Shown in pieces: positions 25,302 to 34,719 of a stretch of 64,000 nt of DNA (the first letter of the stretch is position 1; every line of letters starts with the position of its first letter). Below the pieces are notes generated by a model, which did not search any database, was not told the DNA's origin, and saw only the letters and a program-made list of their open reading frames with translations. The position numbers and the translations under genes are program-made. The DNA is taken from positions 62,001-126,000 of the forward strand of contig CANMEQ010000005.1 in NCBI GenBank assembly GCA_947497065.1, given 5' to 3'. The DNA is from an uncultured Paracoccaceae bacterium. GTDB taxonomy: Bacteria; Pseudomonadota; Alphaproteobacteria; Rhodobacterales; Rhodobacteraceae.

Positions 25302-26482
25302 AATGTGGCAAGCTCCCGTTCCAAATCGGCCAGATCGCCTAGCGTGTTTGCCGCCTTGAACATGTCCAAATGGGGCAGGGCGGCGGCCATGCCGCTGGCG
25401 ATCGGCGCATAGTCTTTCCAGCCCTTCAGCGGGTTTAGCCAGATGATCTTGCAGCCGCGTTTGCGCAGCTTGGCGAGGGCGTCGCCCATGATGTGTGGCG
25501 GGGCTGTGTCGTAGCCATCGGACAGGATCAAAACCACCGTGCGCCCATCCACGAAACGCCGTGCGTAGGTGTCGGTGAACCGCGACAGCGACGGCCCGAT
25601 TTCGGTGCCGCCGCCAAACCCGTCGGCCATCAACGACAACCGCCCAATGGCGCGCATGGCGTCGCGGTCGCGCAGGGCCTCGGTGATGCGCACAAGCCGT
25701 GTGTGAAACAGATAGGCGTCCGCGGCGGTATCGGCGCGCATCAGCCCGGCCAAAAACGCCAGAAACACCTGCGCGTAAATCGTCATCGATCCCGACACAT
25801 CGCAAAGTGCTACGATCTTGCGGGTGCGGTCGGGGCGTTTTTTGCGCAGCAGGCGCACAGGCTCGCCCCCCGTGGACAGGCTCTCGCGGATCGTTTTGCG
25901 GAAATGCAAACGGTCGCCCTTGCGCGCGGCGATGCGACGGCGCGAGCGTTTGTCCCGCAAGGCCTCGCCCAGCCGCCGCGCCACATCTTCGGCTTCGGCG
26001 ATTTCTTCGGGGCGCACCATATCGCGCAGGTCGCGGCGCGAAAAATTGCGCACCTCGGTGGCGATCAATTTGCCCGTGCCGTCGCTTTCAGCATCGCCAC
26101 CGCCGTGATCATCGGGCGCTGTCGCTTGGCCCGCCGATCCGGTCTCTTGGCCCTTGGCATCGCGGGAGGAATGCACGTCGTCATTCATGGTTTGAGAGGT
26201 GCTGGGCACGGATTTCTGGCGCACGCGGCCCATGTCCATCCAGTAGCTGGTGAACAAGTCGTCGAACCGCTCCGCCTCGTCTTTGCAGCCGGTGCACACG
26301 GCTTTCAGCGCGCGGCGTGTTTCGTCGGGTTTGATCGCCTCAACATGGGTCAGGGCGGTTAGGGCGAGATCTGCCTCAGCCACGCCCAACCGCAGGCCGT
26401 TGTCGCGCAGGTGCGCCACAAATCCGGCCACGCGGGCGGCAGGCCCCTCATCGCGGCCAGCAAAACGGGTCACGCGGCTCAT
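25298..26482 (-). CDS. coxE: CoxE-like VWA-domain protein
   Basis: A 394-residue protein with a C-terminal von Willebrand A domain. The MIDAS motif DVSGSM lies at residues 228-233, and the later ILSDGYDT and GGGTEIGPSL segments complete the domain. The region around residues 85-145 is hydrophilic and low in order. CoxE acts with the AAA ATPase CoxD, in the manner of MoxR/VWA pairs, during metal insertion. It overlaps both neighbours by ATGA. No signal peptide is seen, so it is cytoplasmic. Confidence 0.93.
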   Translation of the reverse strand: MSRVTRFAGRDEGPAARVAGFVAHLRDNGLRLGVAEADLALTALTHVEAIKPDETRRALKAVCTGCKDEAERFDDLFTSYWMDMGRVRQKSVPSTSQTMNDDVHSSRDAKGQETGSAGQATAPDDHGGGDAESDGTGKLIATEVRNFSRRDLRDMVRPEEIAEAEDVARRLGEALRDKRSRRRIAARKGDRLHFRKTIRESLSTGGEPVRLLRKKRPDRTRKIVALCDVSGSMTIYAQVFLAFLAGLMRADTAADAYLFHTRLVRITEALRDRDAMRAIGRLSLMADGFGGGTEIGPSLSRFTDTYARRFVDGRTVVLILSDGYDTAPPHIMGDALAKLRKRGCKIIWLNPLKGWKDYAPIASGMAAALPHLDMFKAANTLGDLADLERELATL

Positions 26483-27354
26483 GCGGCGCGCCCTGCGATG
26501 CGGCCCGCCACCTCAGGCGTGATATGCGCCTGATCGCTTTGGGTTTTCAGCAAGGTGGTCAGCGTGTGCTGCAAGGCGGCGGGATCGTCGGTCAGATCGG
26601 CAATCCCAAGGCCCATCAGCGCGGCTGCGAAATCCAGCATCTCGGCCACGCCCGGTGTCTTTTCTAATTCCTCTTCGCGCAGCTTTTGCACAAAGCCCAC
26701 AACTTGGTTGCCCAAATGCGCCTCGATCTGCGGGCAGCGCGCCTTTAAAATCGAAAGCTCCGTCTGGCGGTCCGGGTAGTCGACATAGGTGTACAAGCAC
26801 CGCCGCCGCAGCGCGTCTGACAAATCGCGCGTGCCGTTGCAGGTGAGGATCACAATCGGTTTGCTGGTCGCTGTGATCGTTCCCAGCTCAGGCACGGACA
26901 CTTGGTAGTCCGACAGGATTTCCAGCAGGTAGGCTTCGAATTCTTCATCGGCGCGGTCGATCTCGTCGATCAACAATACCGGGGGTGTCTCTTTCGTAAT
27001 CGCCGCCAGCAGCGGGCGTTCCAACAGGAAATCGCGGGAGAATATACGATCCTCAACCGTTTTGCCTGTCTCACCATCCTCTGCCGCCGCACGGATCGTC
27101 AGCAGTTGGCGTTGGTAATTCCATTCGTAAATCGCCTGCGCGGCATCCAAGCCTTCGTAGCATTGCAACCGGATCAATTCAGCCTCGCGCACCGCGGCCA
27201 GCGTGCGGGCCACTTCGGTTTTGCCCACGCCCGCCGCGCCTTCCAGCAACAAAGGGCGCCCCAATGTCAGCGCCAGATGCAGTGCAACGGCCAGATCATC
27301 AGATGCAACATACCCGTCGCGCGACAGCGCGGTTTGTAAATCAGTCCAAGTCAT
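26479..27354 (-). CDS. coxD: CoxD, MoxR-type AAA+ ATPase
   Basis: A 291-residue AAA+ ATPase of the MoxR branch. Walker A is EGAAGVGKTEVA near residue 40, Walker B is LLIDEIDRADEEFEA, sensor 1 is VILTCNGTRDL, and an arginine cluster follows at LRRRCL. CoxD is a chaperone-like ATPase thought to unfold apo-CoxL so that sulfur and copper can be inserted at the molybdenum. The start is 57 bp downstream of the coxL stop, and a GC hairpin lies in that gap. Confidence 0.94.
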   Translation of the reverse strand: MTWTDLQTALSRDGYVASDDLAVALHLALTLGRPLLLEGAAGVGKTEVARTLAAVREAELIRLQCYEGLDAAQAIYEWNYQRQLLTIRAAAEDGETGKTVEDRIFSRDFLLERPLLAAITKETPPVLLIDEIDRADEEFEAYLLEILSDYQVSVPELGTITATSKPIVILTCNGTRDLSDALRRRCLYTYVDYPDRQTELSILKARCPQIEAHLGNQVVGFVQKLREEELEKTPGVAEMLDFAAALMGLGIADLTDDPAALQHTLTTLLKTQSDQAHITPEVAGRIAGRAA

Positions 27355-27379
27355 AACAGGTCCTACCCAGGGTCAGTCT

Positions 27380-27403
27380 GGGGGCAGGCCGAAACCCGCC
27401 CCC
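27380..27403 (-). promoter_or_regulatory. GC-rich hairpin between coxL and coxD
   Basis: GGGGGC (27380-27385) and GCCCCC (27398-27403) can pair across 12 bases, and two further G-C pairs can form inside after one mismatch. No T-run follows on the transcribed strand. It is the only sizeable intercistronic gap between coxS and the end of the maturation genes, so it could stabilise the coxMSL message or reduce read-through into coxD and later genes. Confidence 0.4.
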
Positions 27404-27411
27404 GCTGTTGG

Positions 27412-29838
27412 TTAATCGTGCAAACCCAGCTCATTGGCGGTCTTCCAGATCCGCCAGTGATCATGCGGCATGTTGGTGTGCGTCAGGCCAAAGGCACGGA
27501 ACGCATCCTGCACAGCATTGGAGAAACACGGCACGCCGCCCACGTGGGGGCTTTCGCCCACGCCCTTTGCACCGATCGGGTGATGCGGGGAGGGGGTGAC
27601 CGTGTAATCGGTCTCATAGTTTGGCACTTCCCACGCGGTTGGCAGGAAGAAGTCCATCAACGTACCGGTTTTGCAGTTGCCCATCTCATCATAGGCAATC
27701 TCTTGCCCCAAGGCGACGGCAAGCGCTTCGGTCAAACCACCATGGATCTGACCTTCGATCACCATCGGGTTGATCCGCGTGCCGCAATCATCCAGCGCAT
27801 AGAAGCGGCGGATGTCTGTGACGCCCGTATCAACATCAATGTCCATCACGCAGACATAGGCACCGAACGGATAGGTCATGTTGGGCGGATCGTAATAGCT
27901 GACCGCCTCAAGCCCTGGCTCGATCCCCGGGATTGCTTGGTTGTAGGCGGCAAAGGCAATGTCTTTCATCGTCTTGAACCGCTCCGGCGCGCCTTTGACC
28001 ACAAACCGGTCCACATCGAATTCCACATCGTCATCGTGAACTTCGAGCAGATAAGCCGCGATCATCTGGGCCTTGGCGCGGATTTTGCGCCCAACCATGG
28101 CCGCCGCCGCACCCGCAACCGGTGTGGAGCGGGACCCATAGGTGCCCAAACCGTAAGGCGCGGTATCTGTGTCGCCTTCCTCGATGGTGATGCTGTCGGC
28201 AGACAGGCCAATTTCTGTGGCCAAGATTTGCGCGAATGTCGTCGCGTGGCCCTGGCCTTGAGAAATTGTACCCAACCGCGCAATCGCCGACCCGGTGGGG
28301 TGAATGCGAATTTCACAGCTGTCGAACATGCCCATCCCAAGGATGTCACAGTTTTTGACTGGCCCCGCCCCGACAATCTCGGTGAAGAAGCTCAGCCCCA
28401 CACCCATCAGTTTGCGGGTTTTGCCAGCTTTGAAATCCTCGACCCGTTGGGCTTGCTCGGCCCGCAGACCGTCATAATCAACGGTCTTCAGCGCCTTGTC
28501 CCACGCGGTGTGGTAATCACCGGAATCGTATTCCCAGCCAAGGGCGGCCTTATACGGGAACTGCTCTTTCTTGATGAAGTTGATCCGGCGAAGCTCGGCT
28601 GCATCCATGTCCAGCTTGATCGCCAGAACTTCGATCATGCGTTCGATGAAATACACAGCCTCGGTCACACGGAACGAACAGCGGTAGCTTACGCCGCCCG
28701 GTGCTTTGTTTGTGTAGACACCGTCCACCGCCAAATAGGCCGTCGGGATGTCATAGGATCCGGTGCAGATGTTCATGAACCCAGCTGGGAACTTGGTTGG
28801 GTCAGCACAGGCGTCAAACCCACCGTGGTCGGCAGTGACGTGACAGTGCAGACCCGTGATCTTGCCCTCAGGCGTGGCGGAGATTTTCCCCTTCATCCAA
28901 TAATCCCGCGCAAAGGCGGTGGTCATCAGATTGTCCATGCGGTCTTCGATCCATTTCACAGGCTTGCCCGTGACGATGGAGGCGACCACGGAACACACAT
29001 AACCCGGATAGGCGCCCACTTTGTTGCCGAAGCCCCCACCAATGTCTGGCGAAATCACACGGATGTTGTGCTCTTCAATGCCGGAAATCAGCGAGACAAT
29101 GGTACGAATGGCGTGTGGTGCTTGGAATGTGCCCCACAGCGTCAGCTTGCCGTTCACCTTATCCATCGACGCCACACAGCCACATGTTTCCAACGGGCAG
29201 GGGTGCGTGCGGTGGTAATACATCTCCTCTTCGGCGACGATCTCGGCGTTGGCGATCACCTCTTCGGTCGGGTCTTTGTCACCGGCTTCCCAGGTGAAAA
29301 TGTGGTTGGGGTGGTTGCGTGGCCCGTGGGCCCCATCAACAGCCTTGCCGTTTTCATCCACCGTATCGGGGCGCAAAATCACATCGGACTTCAGCGCCTC
29401 AAACGGATCAACAACGACTTGAAGCTCTTCATACTCCACCTCAACCGCTTCAATCCCGTCAGCGGCGGCATAGCGGTCTTCGGCGATGACATAAGCCACC
29501 TCTTGGCCTTGGTACAAAACCTTGCCGTCGGCCAAAACCATCTGCTTGTCGCCCGCCAATGTGGGCATCCAATGCAGGCCAAGCGGTTCCAGATCGGCGG
29601 CTGTTAGAACGGCGACAACACCGGGCACCTTGAGGGCGGCTTCGGTATCGATGCTTTTGATGTTGGCATGCGCGTAGGGCGAGCGCACAAAATCACCAAA
29701 CAGCATGCCGTCCAGCTTTACGTCATCAACGTAGTTGCCTTTGCCTTGTGTGAAACGGGCATCTTCGACCCGCTTGCGTGAACACCCCATCCCTTTGAGG
29801 TTATCGACGCGTTCCTCGCGTGAGATTTCGTCCTTCAT
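27412..29838 (-). CDS. coxL: Aerobic CO dehydrogenase large subunit, form I
   Basis: An 808-residue molybdopterin hydroxylase large subunit, the catalytic part of CO dehydrogenase that oxidises CO to CO2. The form I signature AYxCSFR appears as SYRCSFR at residues 384-390, with the copper-ligating cysteine C387, equal in position to C388 of the Oligotropha enzyme; form II enzymes read AYxGAGR. Other active-site pieces are [12 protein letters not shown] (about 262-273), the [12 protein letters not shown] and YGSRST stretches, and GAKGVGES near the end with the catalytic glutamate. Length is family-typical. It overlaps coxS (ATGA) and no frameshift is seen. The serine for alanine at the first signature position is a variant worth noting. 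Confidence 0.97.
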   Translation of the reverse strand: MKDEISREERVDNLKGMGCSRKRVEDARFTQGKGNYVDDVKLDGMLFGDFVRSPYAHANIKSIDTEAALKVPGVVAVLTAADLEPLGLHWMPTLAGDKQMVLADGKVLYQGQEVAYVIAEDRYAAADGIEAVEVEYEELQVVVDPFEALKSDVILRPDTVDENGKAVDGAHGPRNHPNHIFTWEAGDKDPTEEVIANAEIVAEEEMYYHRTHPCPLETCGCVASMDKVNGKLTLWGTFQAPHAIRTIVSLISGIEEHNIRVISPDIGGGFGNKVGAYPGYVCSVVASIVTGKPVKWIEDRMDNLMTTAFARDYWMKGKISATPEGKITGLHCHVTADHGGFDACADPTKFPAGFMNICTGSYDIPTAYLAVDGVYTNKAPGGVSYRCSFRVTEAVYFIERMIEVLAIKLDMDAAELRRINFIKKEQFPYKAALGWEYDSGDYHTAWDKALKTVDYDGLRAEQAQRVEDFKAGKTRKLMGVGLSFFTEIVGAGPVKNCDILGMGMFDSCEIRIHPTGSAIARLGTISQGQGHATTFAQILATEIGLSADSITIEEGDTDTAPYGLGTYGSRSTPVAGAAAAMVGRKIRAKAQMIAAYLLEVHDDDVEFDVDRFVVKGAPERFKTMKDIAFAAYNQAIPGIEPGLEAVSYYDPPNMTYPFGAYVCVMDIDVDTGVTDIRRFYALDDCGTRINPMVIEGQIHGGLTEALAVALGQEIAYDEMGNCKTGTLMDFFLPTAWEVPNYETDYTVTPSPHHPIGAKGVGESPHVGGVPCFSNAVQDAFRAFGLTHTNMPHDHWRIWKTANELGLHD

Positions 29839-30329
29839 TCCGCTGCCTCCTTGGCGCTGGCCATTTCAGTGGCCGCAGCCTGAATGGATTTCACGATGTT
29901 CTGGTAGCCCGTGCAGCGGCAAATATTGCCCGCCATGCCAAACCGGATTTCTTCCTCGGTCGGCATCGGATTTTCTTCCAGCAGCTTCTTGGCACGGGTG
30001 ATCATGCCCGGTGTGCAATAGCCGCACTGCAAACCGTGGTGCTCTTTGAATGCCTCTTGCAGCGGGTGCAGATCGTCCGGCCCGCCGATCCCTTCGATCG
30101 TCGTCACCTCGGCCCCGTCCGCTTGCGCCACAAACATGGTGCAGGATTTGACGGATTTGCCGTTGATCGTCACCGTGCAGGCCCCGCAGTGGGATGTTTC
30201 GCAGCCAATGTGTGGCCCGGTGATGTTCAGCCGCTCGCGCAGCGTGTAAATCAGCAGCTCCCGTGGTTCGGCCAAAAACTCTTCGTTTTTGCCGTTCACG
30301 TTCAGCTTGATGTGCATTTTATCTGACAT
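29835..30329 (-). CDS. coxS: CO dehydrogenase small subunit, 2x[2Fe-2S]
   Basis: A 164-residue iron-sulfur subunit. The N-terminal plant-type ferredoxin cluster uses C43, C48, C51 and C63; the second cluster uses C102, C105, C137 and C139 ([14 protein letters not shown]). It passes electrons from the Mo-Cu site in CoxL to FAD in CoxM. Its start is 12 bp downstream of the coxM stop, and it overlaps coxL. All eight cluster cysteines are present. Confidence 0.97.
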   Translation of the reverse strand: MSDKMHIKLNVNGKNEEFLAEPRELLIYTLRERLNITGPHIGCETSHCGACTVTINGKSVKSCTMFVAQADGAEVTTIEGIGGPDDLHPLQEAFKEHHGLQCGYCTPGMITRAKKLLEENPMPTEEEIRFGMAGNICRCTGYQNIVKSIQAAATEMASAKEAAE

Positions 30330-30341
30330 AGTCGTCCTCCC

Positions 30342-31196
30342 TTACGCCCGTGACCAAGCACGTTCGATGGTGCGGCGCAGGATCACGCCAGCCACATGGT
30401 TTTTGAATGCGATGGGGCCGCGGTTGTCTTCCGACGGATCAATGTCCTCCAACATGGCCGCAATCGCCGCCTTGATCGCCGCATCGTCAACGGTGGTGCC
30501 CACCAAAGCCTCGACAGCATCCGCAGAATAAATCGGCGTATCGCTCAGGTTGGTCATCGCCACAGACGCAAACGTGCAGGTGTCGCCATCTTTGACAATC
30601 TGAACCGCCGCCGCCGCTGTCGCGTAGTCGCCGATTTTGCGTTTCTGCTTTTCATAGGCGTAGCCGCCCTGTGGCGTGGGGATCGTGACACCGGTCAGCA
30701 CTTCGTCATCCTCGCGGTCGGTCATATAGGCCGCCTCGTAGAAGTCGCGCGCCGCAACATCGCGGGTGCCATCAGGCCCCACCAAATGAAACGTCGCATC
30801 CAGACACTGCATCAACCCCGGCATGTCATTGCCCGGATCGCCATTGGCCACATTGCCGCCAATCGTGCCCATGTAGCGCACCTGCGGATCGGCAATCTGC
30901 AACGCCGCCTCGCGCAAAATCGGCGCGGCCTTGGTCAGCTCCGCATTGTCGATCAGCTCGGCCTGCGTGACCATCGCACCAATCTTGATGCTGTCAGCGC
31001 TGACCACAATGTCGGACAGGTCTGGGACGTCCTGCAGATCGATCAAATGCGGTACATCCGCCATCCGCAATTTCATCATCGGGATCAGGCTGTGCCCCCC
31101 CGCCATAACACGGGCGTCATCGCCGTGTTCCACAAGGATGGACAGCACAGCCTCCATATCCTTGGGTCGATAATAATCAAATGCCGCTGGAATCAT
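30342..31196 (-). CDS. coxM: CO dehydrogenase medium subunit, FAD-binding
   Basis: A 284-residue FAD-binding subunit. The AGGHSLIPMMKLR and TIGGNVANGDPGNDMPG motifs bind the flavin pyrophosphate in this family; the C-terminal CO_deh_flav part includes YSADAVEALVGT. It starts with MIPAAFDYYRPKDMEAVL and is preceded by a strong GGGAGGAG ribosome binding site. It heads the structural operon coxM-coxS-coxL; the 155-bp gap upstream holds a LytTR-type repeat site and an inverted repeat. Confidence 0.97.
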   Translation of the reverse strand: MIPAAFDYYRPKDMEAVLSILVEHGDDARVMAGGHSLIPMMKLRMADVPHLIDLQDVPDLSDIVVSADSIKIGAMVTQAELIDNAELTKAAPILREAALQIADPQVRYMGTIGGNVANGDPGNDMPGLMQCLDATFHLVGPDGTRDVAARDFYEAAYMTDREDDEVLTGVTIPTPQGGYAYEKQKRKIGDYATAAAAVQIVKDGDTCTFASVAMTNLSDTPIYSADAVEALVGTTVDDAAIKAAIAAMLEDIDPSEDNRGPIAFKNHVAGVILRRTIERAWSRA

Positions 31197-31242
31197 CGGC
31201 TCTCCTCCCTAAAAGCGATTGTTCTGGCTAGGAGGTCAGACT

Positions 31243-31258
31243 GCATACGTCTGTATGC
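31243..31258. promoter_or_regulatory. Inverted repeat GCATAC-N4-GTATGC upstream of coxM
   Basis: A perfect 6-bp inverted repeat, GCATAC (31243-31248) and GTATGC (31253-31258), separated by four bases, lies about 47 bp before the coxM start codon. It could be an operator near the promoter or a leader hairpin. I could not place convincing -35/-10 boxes around it. Confidence 0.4.
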
Positions 31259-31293
31259 CGCGGCTGTAGAAAATCAATGAAACACGGGTGTTT

Positions 31294-31328
31294 TGCACGA
31301 AATGCGCCGCAGGATGCACGAACTGCGC
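31294..31328 (-). promoter_or_regulatory. LytTR-type direct-repeat site upstream of coxMSL (probable CoxC target)
   Basis: Two 14-bp direct repeats differ at one base: TGCACGAAATGCGC (31294-31307) and TGCACGAACTGCGC (31315-31328), with a period of exactly 21 bp. On the coxM coding strand the cores are GCAGTTCGT (31318-31326) and GCATTTCGT (31297-31305), separated by 12 bp. LytTR domains bind pairs of imperfect 9-bp repeats of pattern [TA][AC][CA]GTTN[AG][TG] spaced by 12-13 bp; the first core fits 8 of 9 positions, the second 7. The site lies 98-132 bp before the coxM ATG, and the adjacent gene coxC encodes a LytTR protein. Confidence 0.7.
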
Positions 31329-31351
31329 TGACCTGCGCCAGCGCCGACACC

Positions 31352-32479
31352 CTAAACCGACAGCGCATCCTGTATCGGTTTCAACTTCGACCGGCTGACA
31401 GGGGCAGGGGGCACACCGTCACCCGCAAAGAAACACCGGCCTTTGTCTTTGGCGCGCTCAAACCGGGCCACATGGGCAGGGTTCACCAGATAGCTGCGGT
31501 GCGATTGCAAGAACCCCTCGGGCACCAGTCGCTTGGTGGCCTCGGTGATGGGCCAGGAACAAAACAGATGCCCAGTGGTGGTGTAGACTTGGGTGTAATG
31601 CCCGTCTGCACGCACAAACAAAACATCAGCGGCGGGCACGAACAATTTCTTGCCATCCCGCTCGCATGGCACCTGCAACCGTACGGGCTGCTCCACCGGC
31701 TGTGCGGCAGGCGCACCCACGGTGCCCGCCTGATCCCGCATCTGTTCTGGCGTCTGATCGGGTGGCACCAGATAGGTCACGCTGACCCACAAACAGGCGC
31801 CAAAAATCACAAAGCTGAAAAACACCACGCCCAAGGCCATCGTTTCATTGCTGATCGAGGGGCCGAACTCCGCAAAGGTTGGTTCCGCCACGAAAGACGT
31901 GCCCGCCATCGCCAGAAAATGCACCGAAGCCACAGCCACCGCAAAACACAAGGTGCCCAGCAGGATGTTGCGGTTCGTGCGGTGCCCATAGGCGATCCAG
32001 ATCGCCAGAATGCACAGCCCGACCGCCGCGATCGACGACAAAATCACTGTCGGCACCGTGTACACCGCGCGGCACAGCTCCAGCCCCGCCATGCCAATGT
32101 AGTGCATCACCAAAATGCCGCCGCCCACAATGCCACCCGCCGTCGTGATCACCACCGGCGTGCGTTCCGCGAAATGCAACAGAATCAGCGCCGCCCCCAC
32201 GATCAAAATCGCCGTCAGCGCAGAGACCAGCGTGATCGCCGCATCGTAATAAAACAGGATCGGCAATTGCAGGCCCAACATCGCAACAAAATGCATCGCC
32301 CAGATGCCGCCGCCCAATGCGATGGACGCCAAAGCAACCGAAGCCTGCTTCTGCGCCATAGGTTTCGCCGACAGGTTCCGCGTCAGCGATAACCCGGTGA
32401 ATCCCGCGATAATTGCCACGACACACGACATGACAATCAACAAAGCGCTATGCGATGTTGTTAACTCCTCCATCCGCAT
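31352..32479 (-). CDS. coxC: CoxC, membrane MHYT-LytTR transcriptional regulator
   Basis: A 375-residue fusion of an MHYT sensor and a LytTR DNA-binding domain. Seven or so hydrophobic segments (about 12-238) carry the three MHYT-type motifs MHFVAM (62-67), MHYIGM (125-130) and VHFLAM (186-191), which in this family are thought to bind a metal that could sense a gas such as CO or O2. A linker (about 240-265) leads to the LytTR domain (about 266-370; FVRADGHYTQVYT, FLQSHRSYLVNPAHVARF). CoxC-type proteins occur only in CO dehydrogenase clusters such as that of Oligotropha carboxidovorans. It sits directly upstream of coxM, with a LytTR-like direct repeat between the two. Confidence 0.92.
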   Translation of the reverse strand: MRMEELTTSHSALLIVMSCVVAIIAGFTGLSLTRNLSAKPMAQKQASVALASIALGGGIWAMHFVAMLGLQLPILFYYDAAITLVSALTAILIVGAALILLHFAERTPVVITTAGGIVGGGILVMHYIGMAGLELCRAVYTVPTVILSSIAAVGLCILAIWIAYGHRTNRNILLGTLCFAVAVASVHFLAMAGTSFVAEPTFAEFGPSISNETMALGVVFFSFVIFGACLWVSVTYLVPPDQTPEQMRDQAGTVGAPAAQPVEQPVRLQVPCERDGKKLFVPAADVLFVRADGHYTQVYTTTGHLFCSWPITEATKRLVPEGFLQSHRSYLVNPAHVARFERAKDKGRCFFAGDGVPPAPVSRSKLKPIQDALSV

Positions 32480-32523
32480 AACTTGGCGGATGCGCCGCGA
32501 CTTGGCAATTGGGCAAACGGGGT

Positions 32524-33108
32524 CTAGCTGTTCATTAACGCAGAAATGATCTCTTTGGCGTTGTCACTGGCCCAATCAGCATCGCCAATAAGTCGTGCAA
32601 TTTCATTACCTTGCGGATCTAGGATCAGCGTCACGGGCAGGCCGATCACCCCCATGTCGCGCGCAAGGGCGGAATTGCCATCGGTGTGCAATGGCAAATT
32701 ATCCACCCCGATTTCAGCCAAAAATCGTTGCATCGCGGGGCGTTGGTTTACCCCAGTGGCAATCGTGACGACCTCAAAATCATCGCCACCAAACTCCGCC
32801 TGCAACTCAGACAGATGGGGCATTTCCTTGCGGCACGGGGCGCACCACGTGGCCCAGAAATTCAAAACCACATGCTTTCCCGCATAGGCGGCCAAGGTCA
32901 TGTCCTCGCCATCCTCAGAGGTAAACACCACGTCCGACCCGCGATCCGCGCCGAATTGCAGCTTCAACATGTCACCCTCGCGCATCGCTTCAAAGGCTGT
33001 GAAATCACGCGCAGCGACAGCAGGGCTTTCCCCTTGTCCCAAGGCCAAGTATAGCCCTCCGGCAATACCGATGACGGCGGCGGCTGCGAAAATCAGTGGC
33101 TTCTTCAT
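32524..33108 (-). CDS. TlpA-family thiol:disulfide oxidoreductase
   Basis: A 194-residue thioredoxin-fold protein with an N-terminal signal anchor ([23 protein letters not shown]) and the redox motif WCAPC at residues 88-92, followed by a [15 protein letters not shown] strand that carries the cis-proline. It belongs to the TlpA/ResA type that reduces periplasmic cysteines, often for cytochrome c or copper-site assembly. It is divergent from argH (30 bp between starts) and its stop is 44 bp from the coxC start. A copper- or cytochrome-related role alongside the cox cluster is possible, but the argH neighbourhood is its usual place. Confidence 0.9.
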   Translation of the reverse strand: MKKPLIFAAAAVIGIAGGLYLALGQGESPAVAARDFTAFEAMREGDMLKLQFGADRGSDVVFTSEDGEDMTLAAYAGKHVVLNFWATWCAPCRKEMPHLSELQAEFGGDDFEVVTIATGVNQRPAMQRFLAEIGVDNLPLHTDGNSALARDMGVIGLPVTLILDPQGNEIARLIGDADWASDNAKEIISALMNS

Positions 33109-33138
33109 TGGATAAACCCGCGGTTGGAGACTAAAAAC

Positions 33139-34533
33139 ATGTCGGACAAAACATCGTCAAATGCAATGTGGGGCGGGCGCTTTGCCGCAGGCCCAGACGC
33201 CATTATGGAAGCCATCAACGCATCCATCGGTTTTGACCGTCGTTTGGCGAAACAAGACATCGAAGGCTCCCGTGCACATGCGGCGATGTTGGCCGCTCAA
33301 GGTATCATTACCGCTAACGATGCTGAAGCCATTCGTGAAGGCCTCCTCACGGTGTTGTCAGAAATCGAAAACGATACCTTCCCGTATAAAGTCGAACTCG
33401 AAGACATTCACATGAACGTCGAGGCGCGGTTGAAAGAAATCGTGGGCGAGCCTGCGGGCCGTTTGCACACAGGCCGGTCGCGCAACGATCAGGTCGCCGT
33501 CGATTTCCGCCTGTGGGTGCGCGATCAATGCGATGCCGCCGACGCGGCGCTCAAAGCCCTGATCGAAGCCTTGATCGGTCAAGCCGAAGAAGGCGCGGAT
33601 TGGGTGATGCCAGGCTTTACGCACCTGCAAGTGGCCCAGCCTGTAACATGGGGCCACCACATGATGGCCTATGTGGAAATGTTCGCCCGCGACCGCGCGC
33701 GCTTTGCCGATGCCCGCAAGCGGATGAACGAATCTCCCTTGGGTGCGGCTGCCTTGGCTGGCACATCCTTCCCGCTGGACCGTCAGATGACCGCCGAGGC
33801 GCTGGGCTTTGACCGCCCCATGGCCAACTCCCTCGACGCGGTCGCCGCCCGCGATTTCGCGCTCGAATTCCTGTCTGCCGCCTCGATCTGCGCCATGCAC
33901 CTCAGCCGTTTGGCTGAAGAGCTGGTGATCTGGTCCTCGGCCCAGTTCCGCTTCGTCTCTATGTCCGACCGCTGGTCCACCGGCTCCTCGATCATGCCGC
34001 AAAAACGCAATCCCGATGCCGCCGAATTGCTGCGCGCCAAAATTGGCCGCATCTTTGGGGCGAATGTGGCCTTGATGACCGTGATGAAAGGTCTGCCGCT
34101 GACCTATTCCAAGGATATGCAGGAAGACAAAGAGCAGGTCTTTGATGCCGCCGATAACCTGATGCTCGGCCTTGCCGCGATGTCTGGCATGGTCGCCGAT
34201 ATGAAAGGCCGCCCCGATGATCTGCGCGTGGCCGCCGCCATGGGCTTTTCCACCGCCACCGACCTTGCCGATTGGCTGGTGCGCGAACTGGGCCTGCCCT
34301 TCCGCGATGCTCACCACGTCACCGGATCACTGGTCGCCATGGCCGAAGACAAAGGCGTGGATCTGCCGGAATTGACCCTGTCAGACATGCAGTCTGTTCA
34401 CGCGGACATCACGCAGGCTATCTTTGATGTGCTGGGTGTGGACAATTCGGTGCGCAGCCGCACATCCTACGGGGGCACCGCGCCAGACAATGTGCGCGCG
34501 CAAATCGCCCGCTGGAAGACAGACCTAGGTTGA
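33139..34533 (+). CDS. argH: Argininosuccinate lyase
   Basis: A 464-residue enzyme of the fumarase/aspartase superfamily that splits argininosuccinate into arginine and fumarate. The signature [12 protein letters not shown] is complete, the N-terminal MWGGRF and the [16 protein letters not shown] block are present. The ATG at 33139 ([15 protein letters not shown]) is preferred over an in-frame TTG at 33124. It overlaps the start region of the following small lipoprotein gene and stands before lysA, joining arginine and lysine synthesis genes in one run. Confidence 0.97.
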   Translation: MSDKTSSNAMWGGRFAAGPDAIMEAINASIGFDRRLAKQDIEGSRAHAAMLAAQGIITANDAEAIREGLLTVLSEIENDTFPYKVELEDIHMNVEARLKEIVGEPAGRLHTGRSRNDQVAVDFRLWVRDQCDAADAALKALIEALIGQAEEGADWVMPGFTHLQVAQPVTWGHHMMAYVEMFARDRARFADARKRMNESPLGAAALAGTSFPLDRQMTAEALGFDRPMANSLDAVAARDFALEFLSAASICAMHLSRLAEELVIWSSAQFRFVSMSDRWSTGSSIMPQKRNPDAAELLRAKIGRIFGANVALMTVMKGLPLTYSKDMQEDKEQVFDAADNLMLGLAAMSGMVADMKGRPDDLRVAAAMGFSTATDLADWLVRELGLPFRDAHHVTGSLVAMAEDKGVDLPELTLSDMQSVHADITQAIFDVLGVDNSVRSRTSYGGTAPDNVRAQIARWKTDLG

Positions 34534-34544
34534 AAGGATTGGGG

Positions 34545-34718
34545 ATGAGCCGATTGATCGCCATCGCAGCTCTCACCGTTGTCGCCGCCTGCGGCGCCGA
34601 CGACCCGCCCTTTCGCCCCACCGGAAACGTGGGCGTCAGCGTCGGAACCAACGGCGTGAACACCTCCACCTCTCTGGGCGCCACCAACGGCACATTCTCT
34701 GTCGGGGTCAGCCTGTAA
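34545..34718 (+). CDS. Small predicted lipoprotein
   Basis: A 57-residue protein, MSRLIAIAALTVVAAC followed by a short glycine/threonine/asparagine-rich tail. The signal sequence ends in VAAC, a lipobox, so the mature lipoprotein would be about 41 residues. The ATG at 34545 follows a GGATTGGGG stretch. It lies between argH and a DUF2834 gene, as is common in related genomes. Function unknown; the short repetitive mature part may only serve as an anchor. Confidence 0.7.
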   Translation: MSRLIAIAALTVVAACGADDPPFRPTGNVGVSVGTNGVNTSTSLGATNGTFSVGVSL

Positions 34719-34719
34719 C

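Noticed and set aside
27418-29607. A 729-codon open frame on the plus strand opposite coxL
   Set aside because: It mirrors coxL codon bias (GC-rich third positions) and its translation has no domain or signal; coxL itself is complete with all motifs.
31210-31293. A sigma-70 promoter for coxM was sought between the LytTR-type site and the coxM start
   Set aside because: No pair of -35/-10 boxes with acceptable spacing was found; a TTGATT at the right place has no matching -10 box at 16-18 bp.
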